NCBI RefSeq assembly: GCF_001667115.1
Contig: NZ_LZIJ01000022.1
Location: 1 to 64,000 of the forward strand
Direction: 5' to 3'
DNA from: Mycobacterium sp. 852002-51163_SCH5372311
Lineage (GTDB): Bacteria; Actinomycetota; Actinomycetes; Mycobacteriales; Mycobacteriaceae
Length of the DNA stretch: 64,000 bases
Shown here: piece after piece, positions 43,178-51,367 of the stretch
Layout of the letters: each line of letters opens with the position of its first letter
How positions within the stretch are numbered: the stretch's first letter is position 1
Made by a program: the position numbers and the translations under genes
The notes under the pieces: generated by a model
The model's input: only the letters and a program-made list of their open reading frames with translations
Told to the model about the DNA's origin: nothing
Databases searched by the model: none

Positions 43178-43591
43178 CTATCCGGACTGGCCGGCGAGCT
43201 GATCCGCCGTCGGCCGAGCTGCATATACCTTCTCGCCAGTCATCAGATCGTTCTCGTCGAAGCCGAAGACCGCCCAGAGCCGCGCCTCGAACGGCTCGCC
43301 ACTGGCGGCGGGTGTGCCGCGCAGCCAGAACTCGATCTGCACTCGGCCGTCGTCGAGGTGGGTGAGTTCGATCAACTCGTTGCGCTGATCGGGCACTAGC
43401 GTGCGGCCTTCGATCCAATACCGCATCACGTTCTCGGCGCCGTCGATCACCGTCCCGTCGGGCAATTCGTAGCGGGCATGGCTGAACGTCGCCATGGTCC
43501 GGTCCCACTCCTGCACGTTCTCGCTCTGCATGTGCTCGATCACTAGAGCTTCTCTGGCTTCCCGGCGCGCTCGCCGGTCCTGGTCGGTCAT
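43178..43591 (-). CDS. SnoaL-like (NTF2 fold) protein
   Basis: A 137-aa protein: a basic N-terminal helix (DQDRRARREAREALVIEHMQSENVQEWDRTMATF), then HARYELPDGTVIDGAENVMRYW and a beta-rich end (VQIEFWLRGTPAASGEPFEARLWAVFGFDENDLMTGEKVY), typical of SnoaL/ester-cyclase-like proteins. ATG 43591 is preferred since AAAGG precedes it. Its 5' leader contains a run of 11-bp repeats. It is divergent from the LacI gene. Confidence 0.78.
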   Translation of the reverse strand: MTDQDRRARREAREALVIEHMQSENVQEWDRTMATFSHARYELPDGTVIDGAENVMRYWIEGRTLVPDQRNELIELTHLDDGRVQIEFWLRGTPAASGEPFEARLWAVFGFDENDLMTGEKVYAARPTADQLAGQSG

Positions 43592-43614
43592 GGGATGCCT
43601 TTCGTTCTTTCCAC

Positions 43615-43690
43615 GGCGCTTCAATGGCGCTTGAATGGCGCATTAATGGCGCTTCATGCCGCTTCAATGGCGCTTCAATGGCGCATTGAC
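43615..43690. repeat. Seven imperfect tandem repeats of GGCGCTTCAAT
   Basis: The 11-bp unit occurs about seven times with small changes (GGCGCTTGAAT, GGCGCATTAAT, GGCGCATTGAC; one unit is 10 bp), one per DNA turn. The run lies 24 bp upstream of the SnoaL-like start and within its divergent promoter region with the LacI gene. It may be a regulatory array or a slipped-strand repeat. Confidence 0.7.
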
Positions 43691-43795
43691 CACGTGGCGG
43701 ACAAATTACTCCGTTGCCTGCTTGACGGCGCTGATGACGGCGATCGTCGCCGCGTGCCACCATGAGGCATGACCGGGCCGGAAAGGTGATGCGAG

Positions 43796-44773
43796 TTGAG
43801 CACTAACAGAGCCGTCCGGTCCACCACCGCTGACGTCGCCCGGTTGGCCGGTGTGTCGACCGCGACGGTCAGCTACGTCCTGAACAATGCCGAAGGACGC
43901 AGAATCTCCGAGCAAACCCGGGACGCGGTCTACCGCGCCGCGAAGCTTCTGGGTTATCGGCCCAACCTCGCGGCGCGTAATCTCGCCCGCGGCAAAAGCG
44001 GTGTGGTCTTGTACGTGATACCGCACGTAGCGGTGGGTGAGATGCCGATGCAGGCCGGCAGTCGCATGACAACGGAACTGGCGCGCCTCGGTTTGCTTCA
44101 GGTGCAGATTTTCGAGACCGAGGACGACCAAATCGTCGTCGACGCGATCGAGAACCTCGACCCGGTCGCCGTGACGAGCCTCTTCCCACTCGGCGAGGCC
44201 GCGTTGAGGGCGATGAAAGCCTCCGAGATCCCGCACATCGAGATTGGAACGTTGCCCGCACTCGGTGATCCGCACTTGTCGATCGGCGAGATGCGGGTCG
44301 ACCATCTTGTCGCCCGTGGTCATCGCGAGATCGCGTTCGCCTATACCGGGGTAGCCAAGTGGCGCGCCCTCGGGGACTACTGGTGCGAAGGCGTCTCGCG
44401 CGCAGCACAGTTGCACGGGCTGCCGCCCGTCCGCATCAACGAGATCACCCCGGACAACGCTGCCGATGTGGTGGCGGGCTGGGTGGGCGACGGCGTTACC
44501 GCGGTGTGCGCGCAGAGCGACGACATAGCCTGCCTGGTCCTCTACGGGATCCATCAAGCGCGGCTGCGCTGTCCACACGATCTCGCCGTGATCGGTGTCG
44601 ACGCGAGTCCCATGGGCGTTGTGAGCACACCACCATTGACCACGGTGGAATTCAATCCCCATGCCGTCGCCGACGCCGCGCTAGCGGCGCTGCTCACCGA
44701 GTTGGGGTATCCGGCCCAGGCGCCTCCGGAGCCGACAGACATCGCCCGCCTGATCGAGCGCGCGTCGACTTGA
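43796..44773 (+). CDS. LacI-family transcriptional regulator
   Basis: A 325-aa regulator from a TTG preceded by AAAGGTGATG. The LacI helix-turn-helix is TTADVARLAGVSTATVSYVLNN (about residues 10-31), with hinge GYRPNLAARNLARGKSG. The effector domain resembles periplasmic sugar-binding proteins and ends with TTVEFNPHAVADAALAALL. It probably controls the aldehyde dehydrogenase gene downstream, where a central-CG palindrome occurs, and perhaps the divergent SnoaL-like gene. Confidence 0.88.
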   Translation: MSTNRAVRSTTADVARLAGVSTATVSYVLNNAEGRRISEQTRDAVYRAAKLLGYRPNLAARNLARGKSGVVLYVIPHVAVGEMPMQAGSRMTTELARLGLLQVQIFETEDDQIVVDAIENLDPVAVTSLFPLGEAALRAMKASEIPHIEIGTLPALGDPHLSIGEMRVDHLVARGHREIAFAYTGVAKWRALGDYWCEGVSRAAQLHGLPPVRINEITPDNAADVVAGWVGDGVTAVCAQSDDIACLVLYGIHQARLRCPHDLAVIGVDASPMGVVSTPPLTTVEFNPHAVADAALAALLTELGYPAQAPPEPTDIARLIERAST

Positions 44774-44963
44774 GCGGTTGCGCCCACTGCCATCACATTT
44801 GTCACTTGCGTCTCGGGGCCGGAACGATGTGCCTCTTTGTCCGACTCTGAGCGACAACGCCAGGGTTCTTGCGAAATGGGCACTTTTGGTCGTAAGCCAG
44901 AGGTGGTGCTCGGCGCATCGCCAGCCCGTCGTCGCTCTAATCCTGTAAGACCCGCACCTATCG

Positions 44964-45174
44964 CGCTTTCGGTGTGAGCTGAGGGCTTTCGGTGTGAACT
45001 GACGGCTTTCGGTGTGAGCTGAGGGCTTTCGGTGTGAACTGAGGGCTTTCGGTGTGAACTGACGGCTTTCGGTGTGTATACAGGGCGGCATTCGGCGCGC
45101 ATTTCCGCCCTGGCTTCACGCGCAAAGCCGAGGATTCACGCGCAAAGCCGAGGATTCACGCCCAAAGCCCGAGA
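44964..45174. repeat. Nested inverted array of 20-bp units, copy 3 (largest left arm)
   Basis: Six left units of the form GGCTTTCGGTGTGAACTGAC (44964-45083, the last one altered), a 28-bp core GGGCGG...CCGCCC (45083-45110), 4 bp, then three right units TTCACGCGCAAAGCCGAGGA (45115-45174; the first two identical). The left units are nearly identical to one another but differ from those at 21311, so each array seems to have homogenised separately. Confidence 0.9.
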
Positions 45175-45269
45175 CTACAAATGCCGCCGAGCGCACCTGA
45201 CATGAGTCCTTCGCCGGCTGAGCGACAACCATTGCACGCCCCACCCTCGACAGGCACTGGACATCCGCT

Positions 45270-45285
45270 GGTTAAGCGCATAACC
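45270..45285. promoter_or_regulatory. LacI-type operator GGTTAAGCGCATAACC
   Basis: A 16-bp near-perfect palindrome centred on CG, the usual form of LacI-family operators, 40 bp upstream of the aldehyde dehydrogenase start and downstream of a LacI gene. Confidence 0.6.
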
Positions 45286-45325
45286 TACGGATCTTGACGA
45301 GCCGGATATTCAAGGAGAAGTGCCC

Positions 45326-46783
45326 ATGACGGTGCAGGCTGTGCTGGACGAGATTCGTGAACGACCCGGCACCGGTGACGTAATCCCGGTCATCGATCCT
45401 GCCACCGAAGAGCAGATCACCGAGTTCACCGACTGCGGACCCGAAGCCATCAACGACGCGGTCGCGCGCGCGAAGGCGACCGCCGAGTCGGCAGTCTGGT
45501 CCGGTCTGCCCGACTACGACAGGGCCAAGGTGCTCTGGCGCGTCGCCGATCTCATCGACCAAAACGCCGACATCCTCGCCGAGCTCGAGTCGCTCAACGC
45601 CGGCATTCCGCCGGCGCAGGCGCAGATCATCACCAAAGTCGGTTCCGAGTGGTTCCGCTACTACGCCGGCTGGTGCACCAAGGTCGACGGCATCGCACGC
45701 GACGTGAACACCGGCGGCCTCACCGGCGTCGATTCGCACATGCACACCTACACCCTCAAAGAGCCCTACGGGGTGGTGGGGCTGATCTTCCCGTGGAACG
45801 GCCCGGTCTTCAACTTCTGCGCCAAGCTGGCGCCATCGCTGGCCGCGGGCTGCAGCAGTGTCGTCAAGCCCGCCGAGGAGACGCCGTTATCAGCGCTCGT
45901 CCTCGAGAGGATCCTTGCTGAAGCCGGAGTCCCGGAAGGCGTCGTCAACCTGGTCAACGGCTACGGTCACACCGCCGGCGCCGCCATCACCGCACACCCC
46001 GACGTCGAGAAGGTCGCCTTCACCGGTTCGACGGAAGTCGGCCGGGAGATCGTGCACGCCTCGGCGAACAGCAACCTGAACAAAGTCACCTTGGAACTCG
46101 GCGGCAAGTCGCCGGTGCTGATCTACGACGACGCCGACCTGAACATGGCCATTCCGATGGCATCGTTCGGCACGTTCATCCACTCCGGCCAGGCCTGTGT
46201 GTGCGGCTCGCGTATCTTCGCGCAGCGCGGCGTCTACGAGCAGGTCGTCGAGGGCATCGCCAACATGGCCAACAACATGCTGCTGGGCGGTCCGACGGAC
46301 GAGGGCGCGATGGTCGGGCCGCTGATCAGCCAGAAGCAACTCAACCGCGTCCTTGGCTACATCGAGCAGGGTAAGTCCGACGGAAACGAATTGGTCACCG
46401 GCGGCCACCGGCTCGACCGCAAGGGATACTTCGTCCACCCCACCGTGGTCACCAACGTCGACCCCGCCACGAGCCGGCTGTTCCAGGAGGAGATCTTCGG
46501 GCCGGTGGTCACGATCCTGCCGTTCGACGACGACGACGAAGCGATCGCCTTGGCCAACGACAGCACCTATGGATTGGCGGCGACGGCCTGGACCACAAAT
46601 CTTGGCCGTGCGCACCGGCTGGCCAAGCGGCTCAAGGCCGGAACCGTCGGCCTGAACTGTCAGATGCAGTTCGACCACTCCATGCCCTTCGGCGGGTACA
46701 AGCAGTCCGGCTGGGGCTACGAGTCCGGCAAAGCCGGCATCGAGACCTACCTGCAGACCAAAATCGTTTGGGCGCAGATGTAA
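45326..46783 (+). CDS. NAD(P)-dependent aldehyde dehydrogenase
   Basis: A 485-aa aldehyde dehydrogenase: PWNGPVFNFCAKLAPSLAAGCSSVVKPAE (cofactor region), FTGSTEVGREI, LELGGKSP (general base Glu) and GQACVCGSRIF (catalytic Cys), then EEIFGPVVTILPF. It oxidises an aldehyde to the acid. AAGGAG at 45312-45317 with 8-bp spacing fits ATG 45326 better than GTG 45320. A LacI-type palindrome lies upstream. It is convergent with a DUF35 gene 14 bp away. Confidence 0.93.
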   Translation: MTVQAVLDEIRERPGTGDVIPVIDPATEEQITEFTDCGPEAINDAVARAKATAESAVWSGLPDYDRAKVLWRVADLIDQNADILAELESLNAGIPPAQAQIITKVGSEWFRYYAGWCTKVDGIARDVNTGGLTGVDSHMHTYTLKEPYGVVGLIFPWNGPVFNFCAKLAPSLAAGCSSVVKPAEETPLSALVLERILAEAGVPEGVVNLVNGYGHTAGAAITAHPDVEKVAFTGSTEVGREIVHASANSNLNKVTLELGGKSPVLIYDDADLNMAIPMASFGTFIHSGQACVCGSRIFAQRGVYEQVVEGIANMANNMLLGGPTDEGAMVGPLISQKQLNRVLGYIEQGKSDGNELVTGGHRLDRKGYFVHPTVVTNVDPATSRLFQEEIFGPVVTILPFDDDDEAIALANDSTYGLAATAWTTNLGRAHRLAKRLKAGTVGLNCQMQFDHSMPFGGYKQSGWGYESGKAGIETYLQTKIVWAQM

Positions 46784-46797
46784 CGTCGCAGGCTCGC

Positions 46798-47214
46798 CTA
46801 GTCAGCGGGCTCGTAACGCAGCATGGTGACGTCGTGTTCCGGGTAGTCGACGAACACCGGCCGCACCCGCATCCCGACCCGCAGGTCTGCTGGCTCGACA
46901 TTCACCATCTCGGTGGAAAACCTTGGGCCCTCGTCCCATTCGACGATCGCGAGCAACTGGGGAACAGCGTCGGCAAAGTGAGGGCTGACCGGCCTTCGGG
47001 CCACCGTGAAGGAGTACAGGATTCCCATGCCGGAGATCTCGCGCCATTCCAAGTCGTCGGCCAGGGTTCCGGGAGCGCGCACCCGCGGATAGAACACGTA
47101 GGACTGCGTCGACGACGAGTACTGGATGGCGATTCGGTGCTCGGCCAACGCATCCCAAAATGGCGCGCTGGTAGGTGTTTTGACGGGCATCGGACGCTCG
47201 AAGCTGATTGGCAT
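46798..47214 (-). CDS. DUF35 OB-fold protein lacking zinc-ribbon cysteines
   Basis: A 138-aa DUF35-family protein. The OB-fold is clear (GILYSFTVARRPVSPHFADAVPQLLAIVEWDEGPRFSTEMVNVEPADLRVGMRVRPVF), but the ribbon place reads IQYSSSTQSYVFYPRVRAPG with no cysteine, so zinc is probably not bound. It lies 15 bp downstream of a thiolase-like gene, the expected partner, in the operon led by a fused acyl-CoA dehydrogenase. Confidence 0.83.
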   Translation of the reverse strand: MPISFERPMPVKTPTSAPFWDALAEHRIAIQYSSSTQSYVFYPRVRAPGTLADDLEWREISGMGILYSFTVARRPVSPHFADAVPQLLAIVEWDEGPRFSTEMVNVEPADLRVGMRVRPVFVDYPEHDVTMLRYEPAD

Positions 47215-47229
47215 GCATCTGTCTTTCGT

Positions 47230-48438
47230 TCAGTCGCCCTGCAGGATGAGCGTGGTCTGCTCGGAAACGATGCCGCCGTTGCCGGACACGAAGGCGCGGT
47301 GGCAGTCCGGGACCTGCGCCGCACCCGCGCGTCCCATGATCTGGCGGGCGGCGTCGCAGACGTGGTGCATTCCGCCCGCCAATCCTGCTTGACCGAAGCC
47401 CAGCTGCCCGCCCGCGGTGTTCAGCGGGAAGTCACCGCGGAAGGTGAGGTCGTGGCCGGTCACGAACTCCATACCCTTGCCCTTTTCACAGAAGCCCGCG
47501 TCCTCCAGCGACAGCAGCACGGTGATGGTGTAGCAGTCGTAGATCGATACCATGTCCATCTGATCGCGGGTCAAATCCGTCATGGCAAAGGCGGTTTCGG
47601 CGGCCTCGACGATCGGCGTATGTAGCAGGTCTTTGGCGTAGGTCGGAGTTTTGAACGGCACATGCTCGCCAAATCCCTTGATCCACACCGGACGGTGTCT
47701 CGCGCGTCTCGCGAGGTCGGCGTTGGCGACGACGACGGCGGCGCCGCCGACACACGGCATGACGATCTCCAGCATGTGCAGCGGGTCGGCGATGACCGGG
47801 CTGTTCAGCACATCCTCGACGGTAAGCGGCTTGTCCTTCCAGATCGCGCCGTCGGTGTGGTTGGCATTGACGCGCTGGTCGACGACGATCTTGGCCATGG
47901 CCCGTTCGTCGTAGCCGTAGACCGCCGCATAGCGTTGAGCCACTTGACCGTACGGACCGTTCTGCCCGAGATTTCCGTAGGGGATCTCGAATTCCGCCTG
48001 CGGAGAACCGTATTGGTTGCTCGAGGAGCCGAAGAACATCGCGTCGACCAGGGGTCGAGGCTTCTTCTTCGACATCGGCGTGATGTATCGGGCCGGCAGC
48101 GCGCACAACACGGCATCGCAGATGCCGAGTTCGACCGCCGCGGCCGCCCGCCACACCATGGCCGCGGCGCTGGCTCCGCCAAGATCCACATGCTCGGCGA
48201 ATCTGGCCCCGAGGCCTAGGTATTCGGCGATCGTGGAGGGAACGAAGATCTGCGACTCCGCCAGGTGCGAAGCGACGATGCCATTAACGACTTCGGCGGG
48301 CAATCCGGCATCACCGAGTGCCGCGGCGGCAAGTTCCGCCCACTGTTCGATGACGAATGGCGCCGGCGATGCTTTGTTGAGCCGCTCCGGCGGAAGTTCG
48401 ACGTACCCGACGATCGCGGCTTCTCCGCGTAATCCCAT
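47230..48438 (-). CDS. Thiolase-like protein without catalytic Cys (Ltp type), second copy
   Basis: A 402-aa thiolase-fold protein: EAAIVGYVELPPERL, then HVDLGGASAAAMVWRAAAAVELGICDAVLCALP, where the nucleophilic Cys position is Gly, and NTAGGQLGFGQAGLAGGMHHVCDAARQIMG and QVPDCHRAFVSGNGGIVSEQ at the C-terminus. It is analogous to the protein at 37745 but clearly different in sequence. Paired with a DUF35 gene 15 bp downstream, it may be an aldolase or a CoA-ester-binding subunit. Confidence 0.82.
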   Translation of the reverse strand: MGLRGEAAIVGYVELPPERLNKASPAPFVIEQWAELAAAALGDAGLPAEVVNGIVASHLAESQIFVPSTIAEYLGLGARFAEHVDLGGASAAAMVWRAAAAVELGICDAVLCALPARYITPMSKKKPRPLVDAMFFGSSSNQYGSPQAEFEIPYGNLGQNGPYGQVAQRYAAVYGYDERAMAKIVVDQRVNANHTDGAIWKDKPLTVEDVLNSPVIADPLHMLEIVMPCVGGAAVVVANADLARRARHRPVWIKGFGEHVPFKTPTYAKDLLHTPIVEAAETAFAMTDLTRDQMDMVSIYDCYTITVLLSLEDAGFCEKGKGMEFVTGHDLTFRGDFPLNTAGGQLGFGQAGLAGGMHHVCDAARQIMGRAGAAQVPDCHRAFVSGNGGIVSEQTTLILQGD

Positions 48439-48447
48439 GGCGTGTCC

Positions 48448-50673
48448 TTACTTTCGGGGCAGCCCGAGGATCATCTGGGCGATGATGTTCAGCTGAATCT
48501 CTCTGGTACCACCACCCAGCAGCTCGGCAGGCAGGTGCAGATACGGCTCTACAATCGCGGGCTTGGAATCGGCCAGCATCGCCAACTTTCCGGTCAACTG
48601 CAGAGTGGCCTGGAAGGTGCGACGCAACAGCACATTCATGGCCACCTTGGCGATGCTGGACGCCGGACCGGACGGCTGCCCGTCCAGCAATCGAATGGTC
48701 TCCCGAACCCCTAATGCCTTGATGGCGTTGGTGTAGGCGTCCAGCTCACCGAGCGCTCGTACCGCGTCGTGACGGTCCGGTCCCGGTTGGGACGCAATCT
48801 CCCGCAATGCGGCCGCCCGATCGAACTTGACGTAACCGCTGATGGCCGAACGCTCTTCGGCCATCGTGGCGATCGCGAGGGTCCAGCCGTCGCCCGGCCC
48901 GCCGAGCAGCATCTCGTCGGGTATGAACACGTCGGTGAGGAAAACCTCGTTGAAATGCGCCTCACCCGTCACGGTCTTAATCGGTTGGACCTCGATCCCG
49001 GGCGATCGCATGTCGAGAATGAAATAGCCGATGCCGCGGTGCTTGCCGGCCGACGGGTCGGTACGGGCCAGGAGTGCGCCGAAGTCCGCGCGGTGCGCTG
49101 CCGACGTCCAGATCTTGTGCCCGTTGATCTTCCAGCCACCGTCGACCTTGGCTGCCCGGGTTGTCAGCGCGGCCAGATCCGAGCCCGCTCCCGGCTCGCT
49201 GAACAGCTGACACCATGCGATCTCGCCGCGTTGAGTCGGCGGTATCAGGCTCTCCTGCAGATCCTTTGGCGCTGCGCGGATCATGGAGGGCAGAATCCAT
49301 TCGGCGATCCCCAGGGAGGGGCGGACCAAGAAAGGCCGCTTAGCGAACTCGTCGTCGATGATGAGTTGCCGCAGCGGGCCGGCGTCAATTCCCCACGGTG
49401 GCGGCCAGTGCGGCGCAATGAGCCCCGCATCGGCGATCAAGGTGCGCTGCGGCCCGGTCTTGAAATCTTCGTAGTCCCCCTGACGTCCGGGTTGGTCGTT
49501 GCGCAGCTCGAGTGCCGCGTCCAGCGTCTCGGCCACCCACGCCCGGAAGCCTGGTTCGGCGTCGCCGAGGTTGACCGACATGTCACGTTGCCGGGTGCAC
49601 GTCAGTTGCCCCAGCTGCCGGGCCCAGCGGCTGGCGCCGCCGGTCGACGCGGCCAGGCTGGTGGCCCGCCGCCAGTACAGGTGCAGGTCGTGTTCCCAGG
49701 TGAAGCCGATGGCGCCGAACATAGTCAGTGTGTCGAGCACCAGATCCGGCACCGGTGCGATCGCGATCACCGCCGCCGCGGCCGCCGCGATGCGGTGCTG
49801 GTCGATCGACTCATCGACGGCGCGCACGGCGTCCCAGGCCGCCGCAGTGGCCAACTCGCTATTGACCAACAGCATTGCCGCGTTGTGCTGCAAGGCCTGG
49901 AAAGTGCCGATCACCTTGCCGAATTGCTCTCGGGTGCGCAGGTGCGCGGTGACCTCCTCGACGCACCATTGTGCGATGCCGGCGGTGGCTCCGGCCACCA
50001 GACCGAGCGAGACGCACGCCGCACGGTCTGAGTCGATGCCGGTGAGCACGTCTGACTCGGCCACCGCGTACTGCGCGACGCGCAGGATTCCCACGTCGGT
50101 GACCAGGTCCGTGCCGGACACGGATTCCACTGTGACCGTGGGCTTCTCGGGGTCTATGGGCACCCACACGACATCGCCCGCTGCGGTCCGTCCGGCGAGC
50201 AGGATCATCCGCGCCGAGCATGCGCCCGCGATGACGTCCGAGGTGCCGTCGACCAGCCATTGCCCTTTCGCGGCCCGAACCTGGAAGTCGCCCTCGTCCG
50301 CAAGGATGACGGTCGCAGGTGCACCGCACGCCAGGTCGCGCATCAGGGATTCGGCAGCCAGTCCCGGATCGGCCAGCGACGCAACAGCTCCCGCGATCAC
50401 CGTCTGGAGCAGCGGCCCCGGCAGCAGTGCCTTGGCCGCCGACTCCAGCACACAGGCGGCATCCATAAGGCCGCCGCCCTGACCGCCGAAGCGCTCCGGC
50501 AGATGCACCGCATGAAAGCCCGTGGCGACCAGCGCATCCCACCACGCCGGCAGCTGGCCGTCCGCAAGCGCGTCGAAGTCGTCCCGCGTTGCAGCTATCG
50601 GCGCGTGCCGGGCGGCGAACTGCCCGACGGATTCGCTGAGCGTCTGCTGCTCCGGGGTCAGGCCCAGGCCCAC
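48448..50673 (-). CDS. Fused two-domain acyl-CoA dehydrogenase (FadE type)
   Basis: A 741-aa fusion of two acyl-CoA dehydrogenase domains, about residues 1-365 and 375-741, starting at GTG. The second has the FAD-site motif (WCQLFSEPGAGSDLAALTTRA) and WKINGHKIWTSAAH, so it looks catalytic; the first has the general fold (FGKVIGTFQALQHNAAML). Mycobacterial FadE pairs normally form heterotetramers, and here the two chains are fused, as in some steroid-side-chain FadEs. It would introduce a double bond into an acyl-CoA. It leads the operon with the thiolase-like and DUF35 genes. Confidence 0.88.
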   Translation of the reverse strand: MGLGLTPEQQTLSESVGQFAARHAPIAATRDDFDALADGQLPAWWDALVATGFHAVHLPERFGGQGGGLMDAACVLESAAKALLPGPLLQTVIAGAVASLADPGLAAESLMRDLACGAPATVILADEGDFQVRAAKGQWLVDGTSDVIAGACSARMILLAGRTAAGDVVWVPIDPEKPTVTVESVSGTDLVTDVGILRVAQYAVAESDVLTGIDSDRAACVSLGLVAGATAGIAQWCVEEVTAHLRTREQFGKVIGTFQALQHNAAMLLVNSELATAAAWDAVRAVDESIDQHRIAAAAAAVIAIAPVPDLVLDTLTMFGAIGFTWEHDLHLYWRRATSLAASTGGASRWARQLGQLTCTRQRDMSVNLGDAEPGFRAWVAETLDAALELRNDQPGRQGDYEDFKTGPQRTLIADAGLIAPHWPPPWGIDAGPLRQLIIDDEFAKRPFLVRPSLGIAEWILPSMIRAAPKDLQESLIPPTQRGEIAWCQLFSEPGAGSDLAALTTRAAKVDGGWKINGHKIWTSAAHRADFGALLARTDPSAGKHRGIGYFILDMRSPGIEVQPIKTVTGEAHFNEVFLTDVFIPDEMLLGGPGDGWTLAIATMAEERSAISGYVKFDRAAALREIASQPGPDRHDAVRALGELDAYTNAIKALGVRETIRLLDGQPSGPASSIAKVAMNVLLRRTFQATLQLTGKLAMLADSKPAIVEPYLHLPAELLGGGTREIQLNIIAQMILGLPRK

Positions 50674-50693
50674 AGGCAGCTACCCTTTCGTGT

Positions 50694-50719
50694 CACAAGA
50701 CGAACCGTCTCGTCTTGTG
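50694..50719. promoter_or_regulatory. Perfect TetR operator CACAAGACGA-N6-TCGTCTTGTG
   Basis: Two perfect 10-bp arms flank ACCGTC in the 106-bp divergent region of the FadE operon and a TetR gene. It probably lets the TetR protein repress both. Confidence 0.82.
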
Positions 50720-50779
50720 GCAGACTACGGTGCGGGGAAGGATATGTAAAGCGCGTAAGACCCCCGAGAGGATCACCAG

Positions 50780-51367
50780 ATGCCAGCCGAGCTGGGCCAG
50801 GCGAGTCCGCCCCGGCGGCGAAGTGAGAAGTCGCGCAGGGCCATCGTCAATGCCACGCGAGAGCTGCTGCTCGAGCGTGGATTCGACGGCCTGAGCATCG
50901 AGGCTGTCGCGGCCCGCGCCGGCGTCGGAAAGCAGACCATCTATCGCTGGTGGCCTAGCCGTCCCGCACTCGTCGCCGATGTCATGCTCGAAGACGCCGA
51001 CAAGATCCTCGCGTCGGTCAGGCACACCGGCGACTTGGCCGCCGACCTGGTGGAGTGGGTGGGCAAGCTCGCGACCAGCCTGACGACCCTTCGCGGCAAG
51101 GCTATGCTGCGCACCTTGACCGCTGCCGGGATGGAGCACGAGGACACCGCGGTGAAGCTGCGTGCGGGATTCAGCAAGCCGCTGCACGACAGCGTCCGGA
51201 ACCGGCTGCTGGCCGACGGCGTCGACGAACTGACGGCCGAATCAGCCGCGGATGCCGTCGTCGGCGGCGTGGTCTACCCGATTCTGTCTGGCGTGCAACG
51301 GTATTCACGACGGCGCGCCGAGCTGACCACCAGGATCGTCGTCGCGTCGGTCACTGCCGAGCGATGA
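50780..51367 (+). CDS. TetR-family transcriptional regulator
   Basis: A 195-aa repressor: helix-turn-helix [59 protein letters not shown] (about residues 19-77), then a TetR_C helical domain. GAGAGGATC precedes ATG 50780. It is divergent from the FadE operon with a perfect palindrome in between. Its 3' end overlaps the convergent cyclase gene by 17 bp. Confidence 0.9.
   Translation: MPAELGQASPPRRRSEKSRRAIVNATRELLLERGFDGLSIEAVAARAGVGKQTIYRWWPSRPALVADVMLEDADKILASVRHTGDLAADLVEWVGKLATSLTTLRGKAMLRTLTAAGMEHEDTAVKLRAGFSKPLHDSVRNRLLADGVDELTAESAADAVVGGVVYPILSGVQRYSRRRAELTTRIVVASVTAER

Larger units (their letters stand above)
44774..45325. other. 552-bp gap holding the largest repeat array and an operator
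   Basis: The stretch carries the nested array at 44964-45174 and the palindrome at 45270-45285. Outside these I see no gene, RNA or terminator. Confidence 0.7.

Noticed and set aside
44964..45083. Possible CRISPR array or origin iterons
   Set aside because: No spacers, no DnaA boxes or replication gene nearby; the units form an inverted array with a central core shared by two other loci.
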